The position numbers and the translations under genes were made by a program. From the NCBI GenBank assembly GCA_022559845.1, contig CM040128.1, forward strand, positions 80,043,247 to 80,107,246: a stretch of 64,000 bases of DNA, in the 5' to 3' direction. The first letter of the stretch is position 1; each line of letters starts with the position of its first letter. This document shows, piece by piece, positions 33,267-44,975 of this stretch. Origin of the DNA: Amorphophallus konjac (Eukaryota; Streptophyta; Magnoliopsida; Alismatales; Araceae). The notes under the pieces were generated by a model that saw only the letters and a list, made by a program, of their open reading frames with translations, did not search any database and was not told the DNA's origin.

Positions 33267-34414
33267 ATCTCCCCCTTTTTGATGATGACAACAGCACACC
33301 AATGGACAATGCATATGCAGACTAATGCATCTATAAAATGCTCCCCCTGAGTGTATTACTCTCTATCCCCCTTTTGACATAATCTCTCCCCCTAATTCTC
33401 CCCCTTTGACGTCAGTAAAAAGGAGGAAGGTGAGAGATATGGAATGAGATAACATTCCATGCAATGGTTCAGGAAATGAGCAAGTTATAAATCAACCCTT
33501 GGGATATAAGAATCAACAATGTGTATACTTTATTAAATCTAGGTTTAACAGTTATAGAGAGTGGAGTAAAGTAACTAACTTCCGGAAATAGGGCTATAGA
33601 CTTCGTTTATAGCAATGAACCTAAAACACATAGTCATAATAAACTGAGTCAGGACAGTACCCTACTGATTTCAGAAACAGTGAATATCAAGGAAAGTCAC
33701 TTGAATTTGTATTGAAGTTAAACAGTTGACACTCAATGACTTTTGTTATCTAAGGGTTATAGTAGTTCCTTTTTCACCTTTGATTTTTCTGATTCTGAAC
33801 TTAGTGAACAGATTAGTGGCATTTATACCGTTGACATTAGGTGTACACCTTGATCAGAGGCAGGTACCCCCAGTTACTAGGCATAAACTACTAGATCTAT
33901 TTCATGTCAAAATCTACAAAGATAGTTTGCACCTTTGACGTTAAGGGTACACCTTGATTAGAGGCCAGTACCCCTAGTTACTTAGTGAAACTACCCATGT
34001 AGATTTGATCAAGGATATAGAGTTAATCTGAATCACTTCATGACTTTAGGTATTCTCCACTTCTTTGATGGAGGCCTCAGTTTCTCAGTGTAATTCAGTC
34101 ATTGCTCTGTCACTTTGTTCATTTCTTTTCTTTTATGATCTTATTTCTGCTGCCCTTATGATTTTTTAGAGTGACTGTTTAAAGATAATACACACTCTAG
34201 TCTTCTGCATCTTGACTTCACTAAGTCTGTTATGTTCAGGTACAGTGAAGACCTTTCTATTCTAACCATGCGAAAATAAAGTTAAGAGCTATAAACAGTT
34301 TCGAACATCTTATTTTCTGATGGACAGTCTCTAAACTCTCCAGTCTATTAAGGTTAAACCTTCAATTCAGTCAAGAAGCAACCATGATTCTTATAAAGGA
34401 AGAGTTGCAATAAT
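33267..34414 (-). other. 3' internal non-coding region of element D
   Basis: Opens with the polypurine tract complement CTCCCCCTTTTTGATGATG next to the LTR, then further CTCCCCCT boxes (about 33341, 33385, 33398). Conserved paired hairpins lie at 33839-33871 and 33944-33975. No coding sequence is visible. Confidence 0.75.
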
Positions 34415-36367
34415 TGCAGCTTTATGTCTCCGTTGCACTGTTGACCCACTAGACTTCTGTACAGGTTTGTGTTGGGTCTTCTTCTGGACAGGTGATGATG
34501 GTGGAGACTTGGTGGCTTTGCCCTGGGGTTTAGATTGGCTCGGAGGCTGACCCCGAACCTGAGACTTACTCTTGGGTGAAGGGCTGGATCTGCTAGGCTC
34601 ACCAACCTTATGTTTACCTTTGTCCTTGGCACTGAACACTTTTGAGATAACAATTTTTGGAGTAGAATTTTCACACGCCATTTTTATGAGAGGTCTCTTC
34701 CCTTTCTCTGCCACAAATGATATGGTTTTCACAGCAAAGCTCTTTGTGGCATCTAAGATATATCCGAGACCTTCCTTTCTATAATTGACCTTTGACCCTA
34801 ATAGAGCGTTGAGATTGTCTGAGCCTTGGGTCATATTTTCTATTATCTTCCGTTTATCAATATTTTCATTCTCCAAATTTTCAACAACTTTCTTTAATTC
34901 AGAATTCACACTTAAAATAGCTTCATATTTCTCATTTGAAAATTTTGATTCATTTTCAAACATTTGAACTTTCAGCTTCAAATCATCAATGACATTCTTC
35001 AACCATTCATTTTCCTTTCTAGTATCTATTAAGGCATGCTTGAAATTTTCAGAATCAGCACATGAAAATTTTAAACTCTCATTCTCTGATTGAAGACAGG
35101 TAATTTTATCAGACATTGTTTTATCATTCATGGGTGAGTTTAATTTTTTCTTCAGATGCATGGTTTCCTTTCTTATATAATCTACTTTATCTAACAAGTC
35201 TCCGTAAGCATCCTCCCAATCAGAAATTGTATAGTGATCAAAGGGAGAGAATACCTCATCGGAGTCTTCCGCCTCCTTTTCATCATTCCTTGCCATCAGG
35301 CAGATGGGCTTTTCTTCGTCCTCACTTTCTGATGTACTGCTCAAATTGCCCTCGTCCTCATCGCTCCATGTGCTCACCATTACTTTTCCTTTGGGAGCTC
35401 TTTTCTTGAACTTTTTTTTATGCTTCTGGAGCTCTGGACAATCTGCCTTCATATGCCCAGCCTTCCTGCAATGATAACAAACATTAGTGTCAGGTTTCTT
35501 AGCTGGGTCGGACCTATACCTGTTGTGTTGCGGGCCGCTGAATTTTCTTCGGCCAAAATTTCTGCCTTCTTTTCTCAGGAATCGCCTGAACTCTCTTGTC
35601 AACATAGCAAGTTGATTTCTATCGATTTCTGACCCAGATAGGTTGCTTTGTTCGCTTGACGATCCATTGTGGCTAGATCTACTTGTTTTGCTGGAACTAG
35701 CCTTCAGCGTAATTGGTTTCTTCTTGTTCTCGAGCTCATCAGTTTTGGGAAGGTTCATCTCATATGCCATTAGAGAACCTATTAGCTCGTTGACTTTCAT
35801 CGTCTGAAGATCTTTGGACTCCTCGATCACTGTTGCCTTTGTGTGCCAAGCAGGAGTCAGAGACCACAAGAATTTCCTTACAACTTCGTAGTCAGAATAG
35901 CTCTTTCCCAAATTCCTCAAACCATTGGTTATGACAGTTAAGCGAGCATACATCTCAGTCAGACTCTCACCAGGCTTCATCCGGAATGCTTCATATTCAG
36001 AGACCAACATGTTCGCCTTGGTCTCTCTTACCTGTGATGTCCCTTCGTAGATGACCTCCAGTGTGTCCCACATTTCCTTGGCGGTTTTGCACGATGACAC
36101 TCTGGAAAACTCAATAGGATGAAGTGCGCACTGGATAGCATTGATGGCACTCCAGTTCAAAGTATATTTTCTGATTTCCTCTCTTGTCCAAACCTCTTCA
36201 TTCTCGTGTAGTTCGAACGGTCCCTTGCTCACTACTCTCCAGATCTCATAGTCTTTCGCTCTCAGGAAGACATGCATTTTGTTCTTCCAGTAGGCGTAGT
36301 TAGAGCCGTCGAAGTAAGGAGGCTTGGAGGTTGAATGTCCTTCTGCTGTCATTCCCTTGGCAGTCAT
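34391..36367 (-). CDS. Intact B-family gag ORF (658 aa), C-terminus fused to D spacer
   Basis: A complete open frame from ATG at 36367, just after the PBS/5' leader, to a stop in D sequence. Residues 1-200 form the copia gag N-terminus and UBN2 core. The CCHC knuckle CYHCRKAGHMKADC is at 297-310. An acidic STWSDEDEG stretch, a long coiled coil (about 400-530) and a basic Ser/Pro/Lys tail follow. The last residues (AAIIATLPL) are out-of-family and come from D sequence across a TGCAGC junction. Protease, integrase and RT are absent. This copy has no stops, whereas the gag of element B itself has several. It could still make a gag-like protein if transcribed from the LTR at 36424. Confidence 0.85.
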   Translation of the reverse strand: MTAKGMTAEGHSTSKPPYFDGSNYAYWKNKMHVFLRAKDYEIWRVVSKGPFELHENEEVWTREEIRKYTLNWSAINAIQCALHPIEFSRVSSCKTAKEMWDTLEVIYEGTSQVRETKANMLVSEYEAFRMKPGESLTEMYARLTVITNGLRNLGKSYSDYEVVRKFLWSLTPAWHTKATVIEESKDLQTMKVNELIGSLMAYEMNLPKTDELENKKKPITLKASSSKTSRSSHNGSSSEQSNLSGSEIDRNQLAMLTREFRRFLRKEGRNFGRRKFSGPQHNRYRSDPAKKPDTNVCYHCRKAGHMKADCPELQKHKKKFKKRAPKGKVMVSTWSDEDEGNLSSTSESEDEEKPICLMARNDEKEAEDSDEVFSPFDHYTISDWEDAYGDLLDKVDYIRKETMHLKKKLNSPMNDKTMSDKITCLQSENESLKFSCADSENFKHALIDTRKENEWLKNVIDDLKLKVQMFENESKFSNEKYEAILSVNSELKKVVENLENENIDKRKIIENMTQGSDNLNALLGSKVNYRKEGLGYILDATKSFAVKTISFVAEKGKRPLIKMACENSTPKIVISKVFSAKDKGKHKVGEPSRSSPSPKSKSQVRGQPPSQSKPQGKATKSPPSSPVQKKTQHKPVQKSSGSTVQRRHKAAIIATLPL

Positions 36368-36409
36368 GATCGATCCTCTTTAGGATGTTAGTCCCTGAAA
36401 AAGAGTTAG

Positions 36410-36421
36410 GCTCTGATATCA
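36410..36421 (-). other. Primer-binding site upstream of the intact gag
   Basis: The - strand reads TGATATCAGAGC, one base from the canonical TGGTATCAGAGC. The same variant is at 44962-44973. Confidence 0.88.
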
Positions 36422-36423
36422 AG

Positions 36424-37851
36424 TGATGGGGAATTGATGAAGGATCTAGAGGGGGGTGAATAGATCAGTTACCCACTAAAATCCACTGCAGCGATAACTA
36501 GTGCGGAAATAATTCAAGCTGTTGTTGGACAGCAAAAAGTCACACGAGAGTGATAACCGAGAGAGTCAACTAAAACAGATCTAAGCTCAAACGATCCTAA
36601 GCATGCATCTACAACGGATAAATGAGATGATCAAGATGCACAGTTAATCTCAAGACAAGCACACACAGTGGGCAAGACATTTTTAAGGTGGTTCGATCTC
36701 AAACCCGAGATCTACGTCCACCCCACACTCCTAATAGGAATGTGATTTCAACTGCTGATTCACAGCTTCAACCGCTGGGCCTTACATCTTGCCTACAACT
36801 ACTGGGGACTTACAGCTTCACCCGTCCAAAGGAAACTCTCCTCTGCCCGCTGAGCAATACAGCTTGGCTGTCCGAGGTATCCACCTCGCCTGCTGAGCAA
36901 TACAGCTTAGCTCCGCTGACAAACAGCTTGAAAACAAGGTTTCATAAAATAAAATGGAAATAGATGAAAAACAAGAAAATTCAAATGGAATGTAGCTCAC
37001 AATGAGCAATTTCAATTCTGGTATCTGAAGCAAGAAACTGATGAACAATCATAAAAGTCCCTCAGACTCCTCTCACTCAATTCTCTTTTTCTCTTCTCTC
37101 TGGATCTTTTCTTTTCTTCTCTGCTACACTCTCTCTTTTTCTTCTATTCTTAATAGCTCTCACAGACCTTTTTTTTTCTATCATCTTCTCCAGATGGAGA
37201 AGTCTTCTTTTTATAGTAGCAACAGAGTGTAGGGCATGTGTCCTCCACGATTCCCGCCCAATTGATTCTACCACGTGGCAGCATTTCAGTCTGCTGCATT
37301 ACACGTGTCACGATCCTGGTACTCCCCTTATCCTCGGATCACGTGCCCTCCTTAAGCTCCTCGAGTAGCAGTCAATGAGCAGTTTGATATCAAGCAGTGA
37401 TGTTCCGACTTGACAGATGCAATGTTCACGTAATGTACAGACTTGCTGAACTACAGCACGAACATAATAGCAAGGAGTGTGCAGACTAAGCCATGAGCTG
37501 AGCTAAGAGGTGTATTGACTTGCACAGTTGACGGCGAATGGATGTATAGACTTGCTCAGTCAGCAAAGCAACCGTGCAGGCTTAGTGTATGCATGGACCA
37601 ACGAGTGCACTAATTTTGGCTAACACTTGCAAACAGACATCAATTAGAGATATGCACGAGATGGTCAATGCACTGACTATGTGGTGTGCAACTAAAATTA
37701 ATGCACCAATGCAAGCTCTGTGCAAACGCACACAGTATATATGCTGGAGTATGAAGAACAATAAAGTATGCAGAGTTCTAATCTTACATGATTCATTAGT
37801 GGTTGCTATCATCAAAACAATATAACATCATCAAGCACAGGGGGCACAACA
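36424..37851 (-). repeat. B-family LTR (left; 3' LTR of element B)
   Basis: 1,428 bp, TGATGGGGAATTG to GGGGCACAACA. It serves at once as the 3' LTR of element B and as the 5' LTR of the extra gag segment to its left, which carries its own PBS. Confidence 0.9.
37208..37345 (-). promoter_or_regulatory. LTR promoter of element B (left copy)
   Basis: TATAAAAAG-type box (- strand, about 37216-37208), ATTCCCGCC (37250-37258), and CACGTG boxes at 37272-37277, 37302-37307 and 37340-37345. The right LTR repeats this at 45761-45896. The U3 motif array is short in this family (about 10 recognisable copies, 37430-37700). Confidence 0.58.
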
Positions 37852-39338
37852 ATCTCCCCACTTTTTGATGATGGCAACACAATGAATAGATGTCATGCAA
37901 GCACAGACTTATGTACTACATGAGACTCGGTTCATCTCCCATCACCACTTTGCACATTCTCCCCCTTTGCCATCAGCAAATAAGAAGGAAAGACAGGAGC
38001 AACATTCTATGTGGTAGTTCAGAATGTGAGCACATTATGACACAATCCTTAAAATATATGAATCGAGCAATAGCTTTCTTGATGTCAATTAGGTTTAACA
38101 GTGATAGAGAGTTGATGAGAAAGAACTGGCTTTCTGAGATAGGATCATATACTTCAGTTATAGCAATGAACTTAAGTCACATGACCATAATAGTCTAGGT
38201 CGATACAAGACCCTAGTAACTTCAGAGGAAGTGAAAGACAAGGAAAGACACCAGAACATGTATTGAGATTAAACAATTGACACTCAATGGAATTTGTTTT
38301 TAAGGGTTACAGCAATTGCATTCACATGCTTCTTAATCTGGAACTTATTGAATAGACAAGTACTATTTATGCCGTTGACATTAGGTGTATACCTTGATTA
38401 GAGGCCACTACTCCCAGTTACTAAGCATAAACTATTATATCTATTTCTGATCAAAGCTACAGGAATAATTTACACCTTTGACGTTAAGGGTATACCTTGA
38501 TTAGAGGCCAATACCCCTAGTTACTCAGTGAAATCTCCCTGGTAGATTTGACAAAATGAACAGAGATAACCTGAGTCACTTCATGACTTAAGGTACTCTC
38601 CATTTCTTTGATGGAGACCTCAGTTTCTCAGTGAAACTCAGTCATTGCGTTGCCACTATGTTCACATCTTTTTCTTTGATGATTTTCAATTTAGCTGCCC
38701 TTGTGATTTTTGGAGAGACTTGTTTAAGAACAATACATGATTCTTGGTTTTCAAACCTTAATCAACGCTAAATCTGTCGAGTTCAGGAATTGTGAGGACT
38801 TGTTCTATCATAATCATGAGATAGAGGTTAAGAGCCATAAATGCTTTCTATCATCTTATTTTCAGAAGATAGTCTTTTCACTTTGCAGTCTATTAAAGTT
38901 AAACCTTAGTTTCAATCAGTAAGCACATGTGATTCTTATAACATAAGAGTTGTAATAATTTCAGCTCACGATAATGAACCAATCACTAGACTGTTGTCCA
39001 TCTTGTGAAGGGGTTAAACATAGTTCTGATAATGCAAACCTCCCCCTGAGAACAATATGCATTTCTAAACTGTGCAATGAATTGACCTATCATGCAGTTA
39101 ACACAGTGGGTGCATCGACCATAAGTAGAGCATGCTTCAACATAAAGTCTATACAATGCAATTGGTTAATTACATGCACAATCATCCGTCGACTATATGC
39201 TCGACTATGCATGGACTACAGGGATAATGTGTGCAAGATATGCAGCAACTTATGTACTCAGTCCACAGGTGGTTATTCCATCATCAGACAAATTTATTCA
39301 CAAGTTTAAGAACATGCAAACCAATTATTTTAAGTACT
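37852..39338 (-). other. 3' internal non-coding region of element B
   Basis: Polypurine tract complement CTCCCC next to the LTR, further CTCCCCCT boxes (about 37959, 39041), and the hairpin pair at 38383-38415 and 38487-38518. The segment 39100-39300 again holds GCATCGACY motifs like those in U3. No gene is seen. Confidence 0.75.
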
Positions 39339-41129
39339 TTAAAACATATTAAAAGGGAAAAAGTATTCATTTTCCTGCTGAAATTTACAAAGCCCCAGTT
39401 CTCTTCTCAGATATCTAAATCTTTCATTTCCAAGAGGTTTTGTAAAAATATCAGCAACTTGTTTTTCAGTTTCAACAAAAACTAATTCAATTTTACTCTT
39501 GCTCACAGCATCTCTAAGAAAATGATGTTTAATATCAATGTGCTTAGTCCTAGAGTGGTGAACATGATTTTTAGTAAGATAGATGGCACTAGTGTTATCA
39601 CATAGAATAGGAATACATCCCAGGTTTATCTGAAAATCTGATAGCTAATGTTTAATCCATAGTACCTGGGTAGCACAATTCCCTACAGCAACATATTCTT
39701 CCTCTGCAGTGGAGAGTGCTACAGTGTGTTGCTTTTTTGAAGCCCAAGATACTAGGCAACCACCTAGGAATTGGCAATATCCACTAGTGCTCTTCCTATC
39801 TATCCGACACCCAGCATAGTCTGCATCAGTGTAAGATATAAGCTCAAACTCACACCTAACAGGGTACCAAAGACCAAGTTCTTGGGTGCTTGACAGATAT
39901 CTTAAGATCCTTTTCACTGCACTAAAATGAGACTCCTTAGGACTAGCCTGAAATCTAGCATATAAATATACTGCAAATTGTATATCAGGCCTAGATGCAG
40001 TGAGGTACAAAAGGAATCCGATCATACCTCTATACAACTTTTGATCCACTAGATTACCTTTTGTATCTTGATCAAGACTTGTGGTGGTACCCATTGGAGC
40101 TGCAATGTCCTTGAGGTCTTCGAGCTTGTATTTCTTCAGGAGGTCCCTAATGTATTTGGACTGGGTGATAAAGGTTCCATCTTTTGTTTGAGTCACCTGC
40201 AATCCAAGGAAGAGTTTCAGCTCACCCATTGAGCTCATTTCAAACTCATGTGTCATTAATTCAGAAAATTCCCTGCACATCTTTGGGTTAGTTGAACCAA
40301 AAACAATGTCATCCACATAAATTTGAACAATGAGTATGTCAGGATGACTTACTTTTGTAAATAAGGTTTGGTCAATCTCACCTCTTGAGAACTCCTTCTC
40401 GATAAGGAATTTGCTGAGCCTGTCATACCAAGCTCTAGGAGCTTGCTTCAAACCATAGAGAGCTTTATTCAATTTATATACATGAGAAGGAAGGTCAGAG
40501 CATTCAAAGCCAGGAGGTTGATGAACAAAGACATCCTCCTTAATTTTTCCATTGAGAAAAGTAGATTTTACATCCATCTGCTGGAGATTTATTCCAAGGG
40601 AGCATGCATAAGCTAACAAAATCCTAATAGCTTCTAACCGTACTACAGGGGCAAATGATTCTTCAAAGTCAATTCCAAATTCTTGGTTATACCCCTGAGC
40701 AACAAGTGTAGCCTTATTCTTGACAACATTGCCTAGCTCATCAGTTTTATTTCTAAAGACCCACCTTGTCCCAATGACATTTCCATCAACAGGAGGTGGG
40801 ACTAGATGCCACACCTTGTTCCTATCAAACTGATTAAGCTCCTCGTGCATGGCATTGATCCAATGCACATCCTTTAGGGCAATGTCAATGGACTTGGGTT
40901 CAACATGTGAAACCAATGCATATGCATTTAATTCATTTTGAGCTCTAAGAAAACCTCTAGTCTTGGGGGGTTCATGTAGATCACCAATGATATTCTCAAT
41001 AGGGTGGTCTCTTAAGAACCTTACATTGATGACTTGGTTACCTTGATCTTCATTAACCTCCCCCTGAATAGCAGGCTCTTCTGCATTGTCTTCTTCTGGC
41101 TCTTCTTCCTGATCTGATTGATCTGCAGA
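39339..41129 (-). pseudogene. Element B pol: RT and RNase H
   Basis: One frame from 41129 to the terminal TAA at 39339-39341, interrupted only by a TAG at 39645-39647 within RNase H (a Gln position in D). The RT carries [24 protein letters not shown], the YVDD site (near + 40311-40322) and [12 protein letters not shown]. RNase H carries YTDADYAG and STAEEEY; the CDNTSA block lies beyond the stop. Upstream it is separated from integrase by TAA (41130-41132) in the integrase-RT linker. Confidence 0.9.
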
Positions 41130-42494
41130 TTATCGTTCATTCAATATTTCTCCTTCATCTTCTTTCCTATACAGACCATTTTCACATTCTGTCAGAGATT
41201 CATCAAAGACAATATGTGGAGATTCTTCAACAGTTTTAGTATTTAAATTGTACACCCTATATGCTCTAGTGGTTTCAGAATATCCTAGGAACAAGCCCGA
41301 ATCACTTTTGGGTTCAAACTTGTCAAGGTCTCGTTTATCATTAACATGGATAAAGCATTTGCATCCGAAAACCTTAAAGTGAGCAATTGAAGGTTTCTTA
41401 CCTTTGATGATTTCATAGGGTGTTTTCTGAGTAAATGGCCTTACCATGGCTCTATTAATTACATAGCAAGCAGTATTGACTGCTTCTGCCCAGAATTTTC
41501 TTGGTAGACTACCTTCAACTAAGAGTGTTCGGGCCATCTCCACAAGAGTCCTGTTCCTCCTTTCCACCACTCCATTTTGCTCTAGTGTTCTTGGTGAGGA
41601 GAACTAATGAGTAATCCCATTGACCCTGCAAAATTCATCAAATTGTAAGTTCTTAAATTCACCTCCATGATCAGATAAAATATTTTCAATTGAATGTTCA
41701 TTTTTCTGTTTTATTTTCATGTAAAACTCCTGAAATTCTATGAATGCATCATTTTTATAAGTAAGGAAAAACACCCAAGTATACCTAGAGAAGTCATCTA
41801 CCAAAACATACCCATATCTCCTACCTGATAGGCTGACTGAGCGTGTAGGTCCAAAAAGATCCATATGTATCAGCTCATAAGATTTGGAGGACATGTTTTC
41901 AGTTCTGGACTTGAATGACTTCCTAGTTTGCTTGGACTGTGTACACGCACTGCACACCTTAATTTCCTTCTTAAAAGAAACTTCAGGGAGTCCTCTAACC
42001 ATGCTATGTTTATTCAAATTATGTAAAATCGTATAGCTAGCATGACCTAATCTACGATGCCACAAGAATGCTAAGTCAATTTTATTTGTAGTTAGGCAGA
42101 GATTAGAATGAGCTAAATCATCTAAATCTACCAAGTAGATGTTATTTACCCTTTTTCCTGAGAATTTAACTATATCAGAATCATGTTCAAAAATTTTGCA
42201 AAATTGAGAATCAAATACTACCTTGTGTCCTTTGTCACATAGCTGGCTGATACTAAGTAGGTTGTATGCAAGACCATCAACCAGCAGTACCTCTTCAATG
42301 AAACAAGTAGTACACTTACCTATTTTACCTGATCCGATGATTCTACCCTTTGTATTTCCTCCAAAGGTGACAAGGCCTCCATTCTTCTCAGTCAGCATGT
42401 AGAATTTGGTCTTGTCTCTCGTCATATGCCTGGAGCAGCCACTGTCAAGATACCACATGTTGCTTCTGGCTGCCAGGCATACATGCAATCACAG
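41130..42494 (-). pseudogene. Element B pol: protease and integrase
   Basis: Begins right after the gag stop in the same frame. WYLDSGCSRHMT marks protease. HRRLGHASY, CSACTQSK, MDLFGP and SDHGGEF mark the integrase zinc and catalytic regions, then VERRNRTL with the catalytic Glu. The frame is broken by TAG (about 41603) just before SSPRT, and it ends at TAA 41130. There is no frameshift. Confidence 0.9.
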
Positions 42495-44919
42495 TCATGG
42501 AGAAGATTTTGGAACCCAAAACTGTTTGGGCTCCAAGATAGAAATAGAACAATTTAAGCAAGACAGCAATTGTTTAGGAATCCACATTTGTTTGAGCATG
42601 GTTGTTTTAGTAGAATCCTTAGCATTCTCTTTATCATTTCTCTTTTTCTCAGCACCAGCTGATTGATTCTTCTTCTTCTGGTGCTTTGGTTTTTGTTGTG
42701 TTCTGACTCCATATTTATTAACAGCATGATTGTTTTTGTGCCAGTGCCCAGGCCAATCGGTCCTCTGATAATTGTGGCCAGCAGTAGTCCTTGACTGACC
42801 ACCCCATCTAGCAAATTGAGGTCTATACCAATGAGTTAGAGAGGATTGATATCTAGACCTCCCTTGGACCTGCTCCCATCCAGACCTATAGAATGGTTGG
42901 ACCTGTTTATGAGGATAGGTGTAATAGGTCTGAACCTTGGGCTGATAAGTATAGCTTTTCTGGCCCCATGCAGCATTATGTCTCCGTTGCACTGTTGACC
43001 CACTAGACTTCTGTACAGGTTTGTGTTGGGTCTTCTTCTAGACAGGTGATGATGGTGGAGACTTGGTGGCTTTGCCCTGGGGTTTAGATTGGCTCGGAGG
43101 CTGACCCCGAACCTGAGACTTACTCTTGGGTGAAGGGCTGGATCTGCTAGGCTCACCAACATTATGTTTACCTTTGTCCTTGGCACTGAACACTTTTGAG
43201 TTAATAGTTTTTGGAGTAGAATTTTCACACGCCATTTTTATGAGAGGTCTCTTCCCTTTCTCTGCCACAAATGATATGGTTTTCACAGCAAAGCTCTTTG
43301 TGGCATCTGAGATATATCTGAGACCTTCCTTTCTATAATTGACCTTTGACCCTAATGGAGCGTTGAGATTGTCTGAGCCTTGGGTCATATTTTCTATTAT
43401 CTTCCGTTTATCAACATTTTCATTCTACAAATTTTCAACAGCTTTCTTTAATTCAGAATTCACACTTAAAATAGCTTCATATTTCTCATTTGAAAATTTT
43501 GATTCATTTTCAAACATTTGAACTTTCAGCTTCAAATCATCAATGACATTCTTCAACCATTCATTTTCCTTTCTAGTATCTATTAAGGCATGCTTGAAAT
43601 TTTTAGAAACAGCACATGAAAATTTTAAACTCTCATTCTCTGATTGAAGACAGGCAATTTTATCAGACATTGTTTTATCATTCATGAGTGAGTTTAATTT
43701 TTTCTTCAGATGCCTATTTTCCTTTCTTATATCATCTACTTTATCTAACAAGTCTCCGTAAGCATCCTCCCAATCAGAAATTGTATAGTGATCAAAGGGA
43801 GAGGATACCTCATCGGAGTCTTCCTCCTCCTTTTCATCATTCCTTGCCATCAGGCAGATGGGCTTTTCTTCATCCTCACTTTCTGATGTACTGCTCAAAT
43901 TGCCCTCGTCCTCGTCGCTCCATGTGCTCACCATTGCTTTTCCTTTGGGAGCTCTTTTCTTGAACTTTTCTTTATGCTTCTGGAGCTCTGGACAATCTGC
44001 CTTCATATGCCCAGCCTTCCTGCAATGATAACAAACATTAGTGTCAGGTTTCTTAGCTGGGTCGGACCTATACCTGTTGTGTTGCTGGCCGCTGAATTTT
44101 CTTCAGCCAAAATTTCTGCATTCTTTTCTCAGGAATCGCCTGAACTATCTTGTCAACATAGCAAGTTGATTTCTATCGATTTCTGACCCAGATATGTTGC
44201 TTTGTTCGCTTGACGATCCACTATGGCTGGATCTACTTGTTTTGCTTGAACTAGCCTTCAGCGCAATTGGTTCTTTCTTGTTCTCAAGCTCATCAGTTTT
44301 GGGAAGGTTCATCTCATATGCCATTAGAGAACCTATTAGCTCGTCGACTTTCATCGTCTGAAGATCTTTGGACTCCTCGATCACTGTTGCCTTTGTGTGC
44401 CAAACAGGAGTCAGAGACCTCAAGATTTTCCTTACAACTTCGTAGTCAGAATAGCTCTTTCCCAAATTCCTCAAACCACTGGTTATGACAGTTAAGCGAG
44501 CATACATCTCAGTCAGACTCTCACCAGGCTTCATCCGGAATGCTTCATATTCAGAGACCAACATGTTCGCCTTGGTCTCTCTTACCTGTGATGTCCCTTC
44601 GTAGATGACCTCCAGTGTGTCCCACATTTCCTTGGCGGTTTTGCACGATGACACTCTGGAAAACTCAATAGGATGAAGTGCGCACTGGATATCATTGATG
44701 GCACTCCAGTTCAAAGTAGATTTTTTGATTTCCTCTCTTGTCCAAAACTTCATTCTCGTGTAGTTCGAACGGTCCCTTGCTCACTACTATCCAGATCTCA
44801 TAGTCTTTCGCTCTCAGGAAGACCTACATTCTGTTCTTCCAGTAGGCGTAGTTAGAGCCGTCGAAGTAAGGAGGCTTGGAGGTTGAATGTCCTTCTGCTG
44901 TCATTCCCTTGGCGTTCAT
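42495..44919 (-). pseudogene. Element B gag
   Basis: Start ATG 44919-44917. Same domains as the intact copy at 34391-36367 plus the authentic C-terminus (basic, Tyr/Gln-rich, ending WVPKSSP at 42495). It is broken by a TAG near 44827, a 2-bp deletion near 44753, TGA/TAG near 44105-44145, TAG near 43425 and TAG near 43039. The following codons after the terminal TGA continue in frame into protease. Confidence 0.88.
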
Positions 44920-44961
44920 GATCGATCCTCTTTAGGATGTTAGTCCCTGAAAAAGAGTTAG

Positions 44962-44973
44962 GCTCTGATATCA
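44962..44973 (-). other. Primer-binding site of element B
   Basis: TGATATCAGAGC on the - strand, two bases from the LTR at 44976. Confidence 0.9.
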
Positions 44974-44975
44974 AG

